A stretch of 64,000 nt of DNA from the NCBI RefSeq assembly GCF_035984415.1, contig NZ_CP130720.1, forward strand, positions 868,001 through 932,000, read 5' to 3'. The notes beneath the pieces were generated by a model, which made no database searches, was not told where the DNA came from, and worked only from the letters and a program-made list of their open reading frames with translations. The position numbers and the translations under genes were made by a program. Below, one piece after another: positions 52,458 through 61,191 of the stretch (within the stretch, counting starts at the first letter, position 1; the number at the start of each line of letters is the position of its first letter). This DNA is from Streptomyces sp. NBC_01296. GTDB taxonomy: Bacteria; Actinomycetota; Actinomycetes; Streptomycetales; Streptomycetaceae.

Positions 52458-53225
52458 TCACTGGTACGGATCGAAGGGGATGCCCGGCGGTTTGGCCTTG
52501 GCGAGGTGGGAGGAGAAGGCGCCGTCCTTCAGGCCGAAGTGGGCACTGCCGAAGTCGGCCTGGCTGAGCTTCTCCCGGAGCGTCGCCGGGTAGCCCGACC
52601 AGCCGACGAGCGCGGGGAACTGCCAGGTGCGGCGGTGGTTCTCCGGCGGTTCGTCGTTCGTGTTCGCCGCACGGAAGCAGTGCGTGCCGATGCCGTCCTT
52701 GTGATAGACGATCTTGGGGTGCGTGCCGTCCCAGCGGATCTGGTCGCGCGCGTGGATCTCGAAGTCTCCGTGGGCGGAGGTGGCGACGTACTTCGCCTCG
52801 TTGCCCTGGATCCACACCACCACGTGCTCCCAGTCGTGGCGGTGGCCGCCGAGGCCGATGCCGGGGACGGCCTGATCCTTCTCGAAGTACAGCGCGTACA
52901 CCACGGCGCACCAGCCGTTGTTGCAGGTGGCGCGGGAGTAGCCGTTGGTGTTGGCAAGGTCCGAGGCGTCGCGGCAGCCGCCGTCGAGGGCGCCGCTGGG
53001 CTTGAGACCTCCGTTCAGGACGCCGGTCGGGCCTATGGCGGGTGTCGGGTAGCAGCCGTCCGTGTCGTAGTCGTACGCCGGCTGGAAGGTCAGCTCGATG
53101 GCTTCGGCGTTGGCGGGGAGCGCCGGGGGCGGAGCCGCGAAGGCCGTCTGGGCGGTGGCAACGACCAGCGCGAGAGCGGCGCCGGCGACGAGGGATGATC
53201 TCCGGATGTGCTGGCTCGTCCGCAA
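52458..53225 (-). CDS. Secreted NPP1/NLP-family (necrosis-inducing) protein
   Basis: A 255-residue protein with a signal peptide (RRSSLVAGAALALVVATAQT, then AFAAP) and the conserved NLP core: GHRHDWEHVVVWI, the family's heptapeptide motif, preceded by CNNGWCAVVYALYFEKDQ with a conserved Cys pair. Plant-pathogen NLPs bind sphingolipids and damage plant membranes; in soil streptomycetes the role is less clear. TTG 53225 has GGAGG 6 bases upstream, a better start than ATG 53321. The Asp and Glu metal-binding positions of the heptapeptide are kept, so activity is possible. Confidence 0.88.
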   Translation of the reverse strand: MRTSQHIRRSSLVAGAALALVVATAQTAFAAPPPALPANAEAIELTFQPAYDYDTDGCYPTPAIGPTGVLNGGLKPSGALDGGCRDASDLANTNGYSRATCNNGWCAVVYALYFEKDQAVPGIGLGGHRHDWEHVVVWIQGNEAKYVATSAHGDFEIHARDQIRWDGTHPKIVYHKDGIGTHCFRAANTNDEPPENHRRTWQFPALVGWSGYPATLREKLSQADFGSAHFGLKDGAFSSHLAKAKPPGIPFDPYQ

Positions 53226-53911
53226 AGCAGGCCTCCGGGCCGGTCGATTCGGGGGGCGGTCGGATCCCGGCTGTGTGGCCGGCGTGGCACAGCGAGCATC
53301 ATTCGCGAACCCCGACGGCACGGCAAGGGTCGTGACACCAGCTGTTCACCCGTGATCGATCCTCGCAACAGGGTTGGTTTCAGGGCGAGTTGACGCCGTA
53401 CGGGGGACCCGGAGCACCCCCGCCGCGCGGCGGCCGACGGGGTGAGCGGCGCCGAGCGGCGCCGCGAGCCGTCCGCCGGTGCCGTGACAGGACCTGCCGG
53501 ACGCCTGTTACCGACACCTGGTTCCCGCGCGAAACAGTGATATGCATCACTACGCTCCAAGGGATGACGGAAGCATTACGTCCGCTCACGCTTCCCCGAC
53601 ATGTCGATATTTGTCCCACTGGAATCGACATTCCCCTCTTCATCGAAATGGGCATTTCGAGGAGCGGGACGTTCTGCGGCAACTCGCCCCGTCACAGGCG
53701 TGCCTGATGGTCGATATTCGTCTCGCGCAGCCGGCCGACCGGACGGCCAGCATGACTGTCCGCCCATTTCAAGCCCGCTGTACGGAGGTGCCGCGCGGGC
53801 CTGCGGCGAGACTTGCCAGCCCGTTCCGGGGCTTCTAAGAATGGCGGCCCGGCCCCGGCGCTCCAGCAGCTCAGGCGCAGGACGCATCGCAGAAACCAAG
53901 TGAGGTCACGC
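53226..53911. promoter_or_regulatory. 686-base gap rich in small palindromes
   Basis: There is no credible gene. From 53520 to 53720 the sequence is A+T-richer and holds AGTGAT/ATCACT around 4 bases (53536-53551), CGACATGTCG (53597-53606), ATGTCGAT/ATCGACAT around 15 bases (53601-53631) and TCGAAATG/CATTTCGA around 2 bases (53643-53660). GTCGATATT recurs near 53603 and 53709. The cluster probably controls the divergent NLP and/or CAP genes. Confidence 0.5.
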
Positions 53912-54682
53912 ATGCAAAAGCACCGTAAAAAGCGGACGCACTACAAGAAAATAGCCATCGCCGCCGTCACGCTCGGCATCGTGGGCATACCCACGGCCGC
54001 CATGGCGTGCCTGAACACCCAGGAGGCGGGCTCGGCGAGGTCCGCCGGCCGGCACCACGGCATGCGCCCCTCCCACAGCGCCCCGTCCCCCAGCGAGTCG
54101 ATCCAGACCCAGGCGGATCCGGTGGACGCCCCGGTCGAGACGGCACCGGCCGTGCCGGTCGAGCAGACCGAGCAGGCTCCCCAGACGACGGAGCCCACGG
54201 AACCGTCGACCGCCCCCGAGGCGCCGAAGCCCGCGCAGCCGGCCCCGGCCCGGCCGACGGCCCCGGCGACTCCGCAGAAGCCGAGCACCCCGACCGCCGC
54301 GCCCTCCGGCCCGGCCGCCGAGGTGGTGGCCCTCGTGAACAAGGAACGCGCGAAGGTCGGGTGCTCCGCGCTCACCGTCAATGCGAAGCTGACGGATGCC
54401 GCGCTGAAGCACAGCGAGGACATGGCCGCGCACGCCAACATGTCGCACACCGGGTCCGACGGCTCGGACCCGGGCCAGCGCATCACCCGTGTCGGCTACA
54501 CCTGGACGACCTACGGCGAGAACGTCGCGTACGGCTACAACACACCCGAGCAGGTCATGGCCGGCTGGATGAACAGCCCCGGGCACCGGGAGAACATCCT
54601 CAACTGTGCCTTCAAGGAGATCGGCGTCGGCCTCGCGCAGCCGAACTTCTTCTGGACGCAGGACTTCGGCACGGCCCGCTAG
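53912..54682 (+). CDS. Secreted CAP-domain (SCP-like) protein
   Basis: A 256-residue protein: a basic N-terminus and signal helix (KKIAIAAVTLGIVGIPTAAMA), a Pro/Thr/Glu-rich linker (about 60-135) and a C-terminal CAP domain with VVALVNKERAKVGCSALTVN, ALKHSEDMAAHANMSHTG, TTYGENVAYGY and WMNSPGHRENIL, the conserved His and Glu cavity residues. CAP proteins are extracellular; bacterial examples may bind or cleave cell-wall or lipid ligands. ATG 53912 lies 6 bases after GAGG. It is monocistronic, with a hairpin downstream. Confidence 0.88.
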   Translation: MQKHRKKRTHYKKIAIAAVTLGIVGIPTAAMACLNTQEAGSARSAGRHHGMRPSHSAPSPSESIQTQADPVDAPVETAPAVPVEQTEQAPQTTEPTEPSTAPEAPKPAQPAPARPTAPATPQKPSTPTAAPSGPAAEVVALVNKERAKVGCSALTVNAKLTDAALKHSEDMAAHANMSHTGSDGSDPGQRITRVGYTWTTYGENVAYGYNTPEQVMAGWMNSPGHRENILNCAFKEIGVGLAQPNFFWTQDFGTAR

Positions 54683-54723
54683 CGGGAGGTATCGAGCACC
54701 CGAGGGAGGGCGTGGCCGGGGCC

Positions 54724-54748
54724 GGGGCGGCCGGGACCGCGCCGCCCC
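54724..54748. terminator. Hairpin between convergent CAP and permease genes
   Basis: An 8-bp stem (GGGGCGGC / GCCGCCCC) with a 9-base loop in the 75-base gap between the two stops. It is a plausible shared terminator without a T tract. Confidence 0.4.
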
Positions 54749-54757
54749 CACCCCCGC

Positions 54758-56227
54758 TCAGCCGACGGTGGTGCCCCCGATGGGCTCGGCCTGCTCGGTC
54801 ACGGCGTCGCTCAGGTACTCCTCGCTGATGTGTCGGGGGCCGAACGGCCAGACCTTCTCGGTCTTCGCCCAGACGAGGAAGGCGACGCCCCCGAGGGCGA
54901 GCCAGGCCAGGGACCACTCGATGGGGTGGCGTCCCGGCGCGTTCCGGTCGGCGAAGCCGTAGATGACCAGCCAGCCGACCAGGGCGATCAGGCTGGGCAG
55001 CGGGTAGAGCCACATCCGGTACGGGCGGCGCAGCCCGGGCTGCCGCCTGCGCAGCACGCTCAGGGCCAGGATCTGGGCCAGCGCCTGCACCAGGACCATC
55101 ACCGTGGTGAGCAGCTGGATGAGGGTGACCAGGTCGGTGTGACGGCCGATCAGGAAGCCGACGGCGGTGACGGCGCCCATGGTGGCCAGGCCCAGGACCG
55201 GGAAGCGGTGCTTCGCGTGGAGCTTGGCGTACGGGCGGAAGAAGACACGGTCGCGGGCGGCGTCGTACGGCACCCGGGAGCCGCCGAGCAGTCCGGCGAA
55301 CACGGAGGCGAAGGCGGTGACGAGGATGAGGACGGTCACGACCTGGGCGGCGCCCTTGCCCCACGTCTCCTCCAGGACGGCGGAGGCGACGGAGGTCGAC
55401 GCGATGTCCTTGGGGTCGAGCATCCGGTGCCAGTCGAGCACGCCGAGCGAGCCGATCTGGAGCAGCAGGTAGATGGCCATGATGCCGATGATGGAGAGGA
55501 CGACGGAGCGCGGGATCGCACGCCCGGGATCCTTGATCTCCGCGCCCATGTAGGCGGTGGTGTTGTAGCCGAGGTAGTCGTAGATGCCGATGGTCAGGCC
55601 GCCGGCGAAACCGACCCAGAACGTGCTGTCGGTGAGGGAGAAGGCCCCCTCCGGGTAGCTGAAGGCCAGGTCGGCGCTGAAGTGCGTGGCCGCGGCGACG
55701 ATGACCAGGCTCACGGCGGCGATCATGACGGCCCACATGACGGCAGTGATCTTGGCGATGTGCTCGATGCCCCGCCACAGCAGCAGGACCACCAGTGCGA
55801 TCACGGCGAGCCCGACGAGGTCGCCGCCGGTCTGCCCGAGGTCCGGGACCAGGTAGCCGAGGTACTGGACGAACCCGACGACTCCGGTGGACATGATCAG
55901 CGGGATGAAGAGCATGGCGGTCCACACGAACAGGAAGGGCATGAGCCGCCCCGTACGGTACTGGAATGCCTGGCGCAGGTAGACGTAGCTGCCGCCGGAA
56001 CCCGGCATCGACGCCCCGAGCTCGGCCCAGATGAGGCCGTCGGCGAGGGCGAGGACGGCGCCCGCGATGAAGCCGACGACGGCCTGCGGGCCGCCGAAGG
56101 CCGCGACCATGAGCGGGATCGTGACGAACGGTCCGATTCCACACATCTGGCTCATGTTGATGGCGGTGGCCTGGAACAGCCCGACATGGCGGACGAACCC
56201 GCCGCTCGGGGGTGGCGATCCGGACAT
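54758..56227 (-). CDS. APC-superfamily amino acid permease
   Basis: A 489-residue transporter with about 12-13 helices. The start (HVGLFQATAINMSQMCGIGP) holds the helix 1 unwound region of APC transporters, and GASMPGSGGSYVYLRQAF is the conserved helix 2-3 motif. A mid-protein consensus (GIYDYLGYNTTAYMGAEIKD) is typical of the family. It should import or exchange an amino acid or amine. ATG 56227 has AGGGAG 5 bases upstream. A clear sigma-70 promoter lies at 56317-56345. The gene is divergent from the aldolase operon, whose operators are beyond that promoter. Confidence 0.88.
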   Translation of the reverse strand: MSGSPPPSGGFVRHVGLFQATAINMSQMCGIGPFVTIPLMVAAFGGPQAVVGFIAGAVLALADGLIWAELGASMPGSGGSYVYLRQAFQYRTGRLMPFLFVWTAMLFIPLIMSTGVVGFVQYLGYLVPDLGQTGGDLVGLAVIALVVLLLWRGIEHIAKITAVMWAVMIAAVSLVIVAAATHFSADLAFSYPEGAFSLTDSTFWVGFAGGLTIGIYDYLGYNTTAYMGAEIKDPGRAIPRSVVLSIIGIMAIYLLLQIGSLGVLDWHRMLDPKDIASTSVASAVLEETWGKGAAQVVTVLILVTAFASVFAGLLGGSRVPYDAARDRVFFRPYAKLHAKHRFPVLGLATMGAVTAVGFLIGRHTDLVTLIQLLTTVMVLVQALAQILALSVLRRRQPGLRRPYRMWLYPLPSLIALVGWLVIYGFADRNAPGRHPIEWSLAWLALGGVAFLVWAKTEKVWPFGPRHISEEYLSDAVTEQAEPIGGTTVG

Positions 56228-56316
56228 GGGGACTCCCTGGACTGATGAGGGCATCGGGGGCTCGACCGTGGGGGCGGGCGCGTCGCGGGGCGCCTCGCGG
56301 CGCGGCGGACGCGATA

Positions 56317-56345
56317 AAATTAGGAACGTTTACTTAATCCGTCAA
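56317..56345 (-). promoter_or_regulatory. Sigma-70-type promoter of the permease gene
   Basis: On the minus strand TTGACG (-35, 56345-56340) and TAATTT (-10, 56322-56317) are separated by exactly 17 bases in an unusually A+T-rich stretch. The predicted start near 56310 gives a leader of about 83 bases. Confidence 0.7.
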
Positions 56346-56406
56346 GGGATCGGCGCGCGGCGCCGTCGGCCGCCGATGGACCCGGCCGGCACCCAGGTCT
56401 TGCGCC

Positions 56407-56447
56407 ATGCGTCCATTGGACTCATTATGTGCGTCCAATGGACGCAT
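56407..56447. promoter_or_regulatory. Two-site operator with 15-bp perfect arms
   Basis: ATGCGTCCATTGGAC (56407-56421) and its exact reverse complement (56433-56447) flank 11 bases. Each arm holds its own small palindrome, GTCCAwTGGAC, with centres 22 bases apart (about two turns). TTGCGC (56400-56405) and CATTAT (56423-56428), 17 bases apart, form a possible plus-strand promoter whose -10 lies between the two sites. The TetR at 57377 is the likely binder. Confidence 0.75.
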
Positions 56448-56464
56448 AACAGAGGGAGGCGGGC

Positions 56465-57364
56465 GTGGACCGGACGAAAGGCACCCGAGTGCAGCACGGC
56501 ACGGACACGGAGACGGGTACGGAAACGGATACGGCAGGGAACTCGGGGTCGGGCGCGGCGGCGGGCGCCGGGCTGCGCGGGAGTGCGTTCGTGCCCCGGC
56601 AGGAGAACCTCGAGCTGCCCCTGCCGCCCGTGTTCACCGACCTGGCGCAGGAGCGCGAGCACCGCAAGCAGCGGCTCGCCGGAGCCTGCCGCATCTTCGG
56701 CCGCCTCGGCTTCTCCGAAGGCGTCGCGGGACACATCACCGTGCGGGATCCCGAGTACCCGGACATGTTCTGGGTCAATCCGTTCGGCATGTCCTTCCGG
56801 CACGTCCGCGTCAGCGACTTGATCCTCGTCGACCACGAGGGACAGGTCCGCCACGGCAGGCGCCCGGTCAACCGGGCCGGATTCGTGATCCATTCGGCCA
56901 TCCACGCCGCCCGCCCCGACGTGATCGCCGCCTGTCACGCCCACGCCGTCCACGGGAAGGCGTTCTCCAGCCTGGGGCGCCTGCTGGACCCGATCACCCA
57001 GGACGCGTGCGCCGTGTACGAGCAGCACACCGTCCACCGGGACGGCGCCGGCGCCGTGGTGGTCGAGGAGGAGGCCGGCCGGCAGCTCGCCGCGGGGCTG
57101 GGGCCGCACAAGGCCGTCATCCACCAGAACCACGGCATCTTCACCGTCGGCGAATCGGTCGACGAGGCGGCCTGGTGGTTCATCTCCATGGAGCGCAGCG
57201 CCCAGGCCCAGCTGCTCGCGCAGGCCGCGGGCACCCCGCACCTGATCGAACCCGAGGCCGCCCGGCACACCCGGGACCAGACGGGATTCCCGCTCGCGGG
57301 CTGGTTCTCCTTCCAGCCCCTCTGGGACGAGATCTCCCGCACGGAACCCGACCTCTTCGAATAG
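56465..57364 (+). CDS. Class II aldolase/adducin-family protein
   Basis: A 299-residue protein. After a Thr/Gly-rich tail of 40 residues, the class II aldolase fold shows HITVRDPEYPDMFWVNPFG and the zinc-binding histidines in ACHAHAVHGKAF and HQNHGIFTVG. The residue that acts as the acid/base Glu in fuculose aldolase is not evident, so it may be a decarboxylase, epimerase-like or non-aldolase member. The Thr/Gly-rich start (GTDTETGTETDT) is unusual. GTG 56465 has GGGAGG 5 bases upstream. It leads the aldolase, TetR, hydrolase operon behind the twin operator. Confidence 0.85.
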   Translation: MDRTKGTRVQHGTDTETGTETDTAGNSGSGAAAGAGLRGSAFVPRQENLELPLPPVFTDLAQEREHRKQRLAGACRIFGRLGFSEGVAGHITVRDPEYPDMFWVNPFGMSFRHVRVSDLILVDHEGQVRHGRRPVNRAGFVIHSAIHAARPDVIAACHAHAVHGKAFSSLGRLLDPITQDACAVYEQHTVHRDGAGAVVVEEEAGRQLAAGLGPHKAVIHQNHGIFTVGESVDEAAWWFISMERSAQAQLLAQAAGTPHLIEPEAARHTRDQTGFPLAGWFSFQPLWDEISRTEPDLFE

Positions 57365-57376
57365 GCGCCACCACCG

Positions 57377-58135
57377 ATGACACTCCAGCCCGAAGCCGGG
57401 CCCGAGCCCGCCCCCGCCGAGCCCGCCCCCGCCGAGCCCGGCTCCGCCGCCTGGTGGCAGGCGCGGTACGCCGAACGCGACCGGCGCAGGCCCCGCCAGG
57501 GCGGGCTCACGCTCGACCGGATCACCGCGGGCGCGCTCGAACTGGCCGACCATGAGGGCCTGGAGGCGCTCACGATGCGCCGGCTCGGCGACCACCTCCA
57601 GGTCCGCCACACCTCGCTCTACCGGCACGTCGCGAGCCGCGAGGAACTGCTGATCGAGACGGTCGACCACATGCTGGGGGAGATCCGGCTGCCCTCGCTC
57701 GACGGGGACTGGCGGGCCGGACTGGAAGGCGGGGCCCGGGAGTTCCGCCGGGTCCTCGCGGCGCACCCGGCGGTCGTCCCGCTGCTGACCGCCGGTCAGC
57801 TGCTCGGCCCCAACGCCCTGCGGGCCCGTGAGCACGCCCTCGGACAGCTCCTCGCCCACGGGTGGGCCCCGCGGTCGGCCGTCCACGTCTACCTCACGGT
57901 CACCCACTTCGTGATCGGCGCCGCCGTGCTCGACTCCGGGGGAGCGGCCCGTACCGCCGATCAGCGTGCCGCGATGGCCGGACTGTTCGCCTCCCTCTCC
58001 CCGCGCACCCACCCGGTGGTCCACCGCCACGCCGAACTGCTCAACTCGCTCGACGCCGAAGCCGAGTTCACGTTCGGCCTGCGGGCGCTCCTGTACGGGG
58101 TGGGCCACCTCCATGACGAGGAGGCCCACGCATGA
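57377..58135 (+). CDS. TetR-family regulator with Pro/Ala-rich N-terminus
   Basis: A 252-residue protein. A short AEPAPAEPAPAEPG repeat precedes the DNA-binding domain (LTLDRITAGALELADHEGLE, then MRRLGDHLQVRHTSLYRHVA, about residues 43-90) and a TetR C-terminal ligand domain (PAVVPLLTAGQLLGPNALRA). It lies 12 bases after the aldolase gene and overlaps the hydrolase by 4 bases. As the only regulator in the operon it most likely binds the two-site operator at 56407-56447 and responds to a substrate of the aldolase or hydrolase. Confidence 0.85.
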   Translation: MTLQPEAGPEPAPAEPAPAEPGSAAWWQARYAERDRRRPRQGGLTLDRITAGALELADHEGLEALTMRRLGDHLQVRHTSLYRHVASREELLIETVDHMLGEIRLPSLDGDWRAGLEGGAREFRRVLAAHPAVVPLLTAGQLLGPNALRAREHALGQLLAHGWAPRSAVHVYLTVTHFVIGAAVLDSGGAARTADQRAAMAGLFASLSPRTHPVVHRHAELLNSLDAEAEFTFGLRALLYGVGHLHDEEAHA

Positions 58136-59055
58136 CCTACGGCATTGCGGACGACATGAGCGACGGCACGACCGGCCGCATCACCGGCCCGCGCGTCCTG
58201 CCGCCGCTGCGCCGCTGGACCGAGGGCGGCAGCACCGTACGGGTCGACGGCCACTCGGTCTTCGTACGCCAGGACGGGCCCGCGCACGGCTCGCCCGTCA
58301 CCCTCGTCCACGGCTTCCCGACCTCCTCCCACGACTGGGCCGCCGTCGTCCCCGCGCTGGTCGCGGCCGGACTCCGGGTCACCACGCTGGACCTGCTCGG
58401 CTTCGGGGAGAGCGACAAGCCCCGGCGCCACCGCTACTCGGTGCTCGACCAGGCCTCGCTGGTCGAGGAGGTCTGGCGGCGGTACGGAATCGGCAGTACC
58501 GCTCTGGTCGCACACGACTACGGGGTGAGCGTCGGCCAGGAGCTGCTGGCCCGCGACCCGGCCCGGATCACCCGCATGGCCTGGCTCAACGGCGGCCTCT
58601 ACCCGGATCTGCACCGCCCCGTGCCGATCCAGCGCCTGCTGCACGGCCCGCTGGGTCCGCTGCTGGCGCCCCTCACCACGGAGCGCCGGTTCGCCGCGTC
58701 CCTGCGCGCCGTGTTCGGGCGGCCGGTCCACGACGAGGACCTGCACGACCTGTGGGCGGCCGCGTCCCGGGCCGGCGGCCACCGCCTCGCCCCGCGGCTG
58801 CTGCGCTACATCGACGAGCGCCGCCGGCATGCCGCGCGCTGGACCTCGGCCCTGGAGGGCCACCCCGGACCCGCGCTGTTCGTGTGGGGACCCGCCGACC
58901 CGATCAGCGGGGCCCACGCACTCCCCCGGATCCGGGCCCGCATGCCGCAGGCCCGGGTCGTGGAGCTCGCCGGGCCGCCACCCGTCGGGCACTACCCGCA
59001 GCTGGAGGATCCCGAAGCGGTGGCGGCCGCGCTCACGGCGTTCCTGGCGCCCTGA
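58132..59055 (+). CDS. Alpha/beta hydrolase, haloalkane dehalogenase/epoxide hydrolase-like
   Basis: A 307-residue hydrolase. The nucleophile elbow is VAHDYGVSVGQ with Asp in place of Ser, as in haloalkane dehalogenases and epoxide hydrolases. The oxyanion segment is VHGFPTSSHDW, the charge-relay acid is near GPADPIS, and the catalytic His is in VGHYPQLEDP. It should open epoxides or cleave C-X or ester bonds in a substrate that also reaches the aldolase-family protein. ATG 58132 overlaps the TetR stop (ATGA), so it is translationally coupled. Confidence 0.82.
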   Translation: MTYGIADDMSDGTTGRITGPRVLPPLRRWTEGGSTVRVDGHSVFVRQDGPAHGSPVTLVHGFPTSSHDWAAVVPALVAAGLRVTTLDLLGFGESDKPRRHRYSVLDQASLVEEVWRRYGIGSTALVAHDYGVSVGQELLARDPARITRMAWLNGGLYPDLHRPVPIQRLLHGPLGPLLAPLTTERRFAASLRAVFGRPVHDEDLHDLWAAASRAGGHRLAPRLLRYIDERRRHAARWTSALEGHPGPALFVWGPADPISGAHALPRIRARMPQARVVELAGPPPVGHYPQLEDPEAVAAALTAFLAP

Positions 59056-59175
59056 GCCGGCCCCGAGGTTCCACCGGTCAAGGCGTACGGGCATCAGGAC
59101 GTCAGGACATCATGCCGATCAACGAGGCGGCGCGAGGGATAATGGCACTCTCGCCCCCGGCCGCTGGAGCCCAGG

Positions 59176-59919
59176 ATGTCTTCGCTCGCCTCGCTGATCA
59201 GCATCGACCGCTCCAGCCCGGTTCCCCTGTACTTCCAGGTGGCCGTGCGGCTGGAGGAGCTGATCGCCGGCGGCGAGCTGCCCCCGGGATCCCGGCTGGA
59301 GAACGAGGTCGCCCTGGCCGGTGACCTGGGCCTGTCCCGTCCCACCATGCGGCAGGCCATCCAGCATCTCGTCGACAAGGGGCTGCTGGTCCGCAAGCGC
59401 GGCGTCGGCACGCAGGTCGTGCACAGCAGGGTCCGCCGCCAGGTCGAACTGACCAGCCTCCACGACGACCTGCTCCGCGCCGACCGGCATCCGCACACCG
59501 AGGTGCTGTCGATGGAGCGCGTCCCCGCCGCGGACGAGGTGGCGGCGGCGCTGCGCCTGCCGCCGGGCAGCGAGGTCGTCGCGCTCGAGCGGCTGCGCTA
59601 CGCGGACGGCGAGCCGCTCGCCCTGCTGCGCAACCACGTCCCCGTCGAGCTGTGCCGGTTCACGGTGGCGGACCTGGCGGACCGGGGCCTGTACGAGCTG
59701 CTGCGCGCGGCCGGTACCCGGCTGAGCCTGGCCGACCAGTCGATCACCGCGCGGCGGGCGTCCACCGCCGAGGCCCGGCTGCTCTCCGAGGTCCGGGGCG
59801 CCCCGCTGCTGGCCATGCGGCGCACGGCGTACGACAGCGACGGCCGCCCCGTGGAGTACGGCGACCACCTCTACCGGGCCTCGCTCTACTCCTTCGAAAT
59901 CACCCTCATGGCGCGCTGA
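59176..59919 (+). CDS. GntR-family regulator with UTRA domain (HutC subfamily)
   Basis: A 247-residue protein with an N-terminal winged helix (PLYFQVAVRLEELIAGGELP, then LARDLGLSRPTMRQAIQHL-type core read as AGDLGLSRPTMRQAI) and a C-terminal UTRA ligand domain (RVPAADEVAAALRLPPGSEV, ALERLRYADGEP). HutC-type proteins often repress sugar uptake and respond to a phosphorylated sugar. It precedes a complete sugar ABC importer and a dehydrogenase, with the long palindrome at 59967-59996 between, so it is the likely repressor of that operon. Confidence 0.88.
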   Translation: MSSLASLISIDRSSPVPLYFQVAVRLEELIAGGELPPGSRLENEVALAGDLGLSRPTMRQAIQHLVDKGLLVRKRGVGTQVVHSRVRRQVELTSLHDDLLRADRHPHTEVLSMERVPAADEVAAALRLPPGSEVVALERLRYADGEPLALLRNHVPVELCRFTVADLADRGLYELLRAAGTRLSLADQSITARRASTAEARLLSEVRGAPLLAMRRTAYDSDGRPVEYGDHLYRASLYSFEITLMAR

Positions 59920-59966
59920 GGCGTACGCCCGCGCCCGTCACGGTTCGATCTCACACACCCAAGAAC

Positions 59967-59996
59967 CAAGTCCGTATGTCTTGACATACTGACTTG
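59967..59996. promoter_or_regulatory. 30-bp compound palindrome, candidate GntR operator
   Basis: GTATGTC TT GACATAC (59974-59989) is perfect with 7-bp arms. It is nested in CAAGT / ACTTG outer arms separated from it by 2 bases each side. TTGACA (59981-59986) lies in the centre, so binding would block a -35 element. The site is 48 bases after the GntR gene and 140 bases before the substrate-binding protein. Confidence 0.72.
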
Positions 59997-60135
59997 CGCG
60001 GGACGAAGGTGATGCCACATCGCTGCGGCACACCCACCCGCCACCCGGGGTGCCCCAGCGGCCGGCGCACGTACTCCCCTTCAGGGCCGACACCTCGCCT
60101 CCGGCCCCGCAGCCCCTCATCGGAGGTCGCACCCC

Positions 60136-61191
60136 ATGAACGTGAACCACTCCGCACCCGCACACCGCCCCTCCGCGTCCCGCAGACGCACCCTGCCCCG
60201 CCTGCTGCCCACCGCCGCGGTCGCCGTGGCACTCGCCTTCGCCGCCGCCTGCAGCGGCCCCGCCGCCGAGGGCGGTTCGGCCAAGAGTCCGGCCGCCGAC
60301 GCGTCCGGCGCCAAGCCGGCTCCCGGAAACGGATCCCTGCACATCGCGGTGATCAGCCACGGCGGTCCGGGCGACGCCTTCTGGAACGTGGTGAAGAACG
60401 GTTCCACCGACGCGGGCAAGCAGCTCGGCGTACAGGTGGACTACAACTCCGACCCGGACCCGTCCGGCCAGGCCAAACTGATCGACAACGCGGTGGCCCA
60501 GCACGTCGGCGGCCTGGTCGTCTCGATGGCCAACCCCGACGCACTGCAGAGCTCGGTCAAGGCCGCCGTCGCAGCCGGCATCCCGGTGATCACCATCAAC
60601 TCGGGATCCGCCAAGAGCCGGGAGTTCGGTGCCATCGGGCACGTCGGCCAGGAGGAATCGGTCGCCGGCGAGGGCGCGGGCGCCAAGCTCAAGCAGAGCG
60701 GGCGGCACAAGGTCCTCTGTGTGATCCACGAGGCCGGGAACATCGGCCTCAACCAGCGCTGCGACGGCGCCCGCAAGGGCTTCGGCGGCGACGTGGTCAA
60801 CCTCCAGGTCGACGCGGCCAACCCGACCGACGTACTGTCCCGGATCCGCGGCGCCCTCCAGGCCGACCCCGCGGTCGACGGCGTCCTGACCCTCAACGCC
60901 CAGATAGCCGCGACGGCCACCGAGGCGGTCAAGGCCCTGGGCTCCAAGGCGCAGGTCGCCACTTTCGACCTCAACGCCGATGTGATCGGCGCCGTCAAGG
61001 CCGGCACCATCGCCTTCGCCGTGGACCAGCAGCAGTACGAGCAGGGCTACCTGCCCGTCGTCATGCTGAAGCTCCAGCACGACAACGGCAACACCGTCGG
61101 CGGGGGCCTGCCCGTTCTCACCGGCCCCGCCTTCGTCGATGCGTCCAACGTCGACCAGGTGGCGAAGTACGCGGCCCGGGGCACCCGATGA
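60136..61191 (+). CDS. Sugar ABC importer substrate-binding lipoprotein
   Basis: A 351-residue binding protein. The signal helix ([19 protein letters not shown]) ends in a lipobox with Cys39. The mature fold is a type I periplasmic sugar-binding protein ([59 protein letters not shown]), closest by eye to fructose/inositol/ribose-binding proteins. It delivers a sugar or inositol to the permease encoded by the next gene, which it overlaps by 4 bases (ATGA). The dehydrogenase at the end of the operon favours inositol or a related polyol. Confidence 0.88.
   Translation: MNVNHSAPAHRPSASRRRTLPRLLPTAAVAVALAFAAACSGPAAEGGSAKSPAADASGAKPAPGNGSLHIAVISHGGPGDAFWNVVKNGSTDAGKQLGVQVDYNSDPDPSGQAKLIDNAVAQHVGGLVVSMANPDALQSSVKAAVAAGIPVITINSGSAKSREFGAIGHVGQEESVAGEGAGAKLKQSGRHKVLCVIHEAGNIGLNQRCDGARKGFGGDVVNLQVDAANPTDVLSRIRGALQADPAVDGVLTLNAQIAATATEAVKALGSKAQVATFDLNADVIGAVKAGTIAFAVDQQQYEQGYLPVVMLKLQHDNGNTVGGGLPVLTGPAFVDASNVDQVAKYAARGTR

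Noticed and set aside
53601..53903. Small ORF (100 codons) in the palindrome-rich gap
   Set aside because: No ribosome site, no coding bias at third positions and no recognisable motif.
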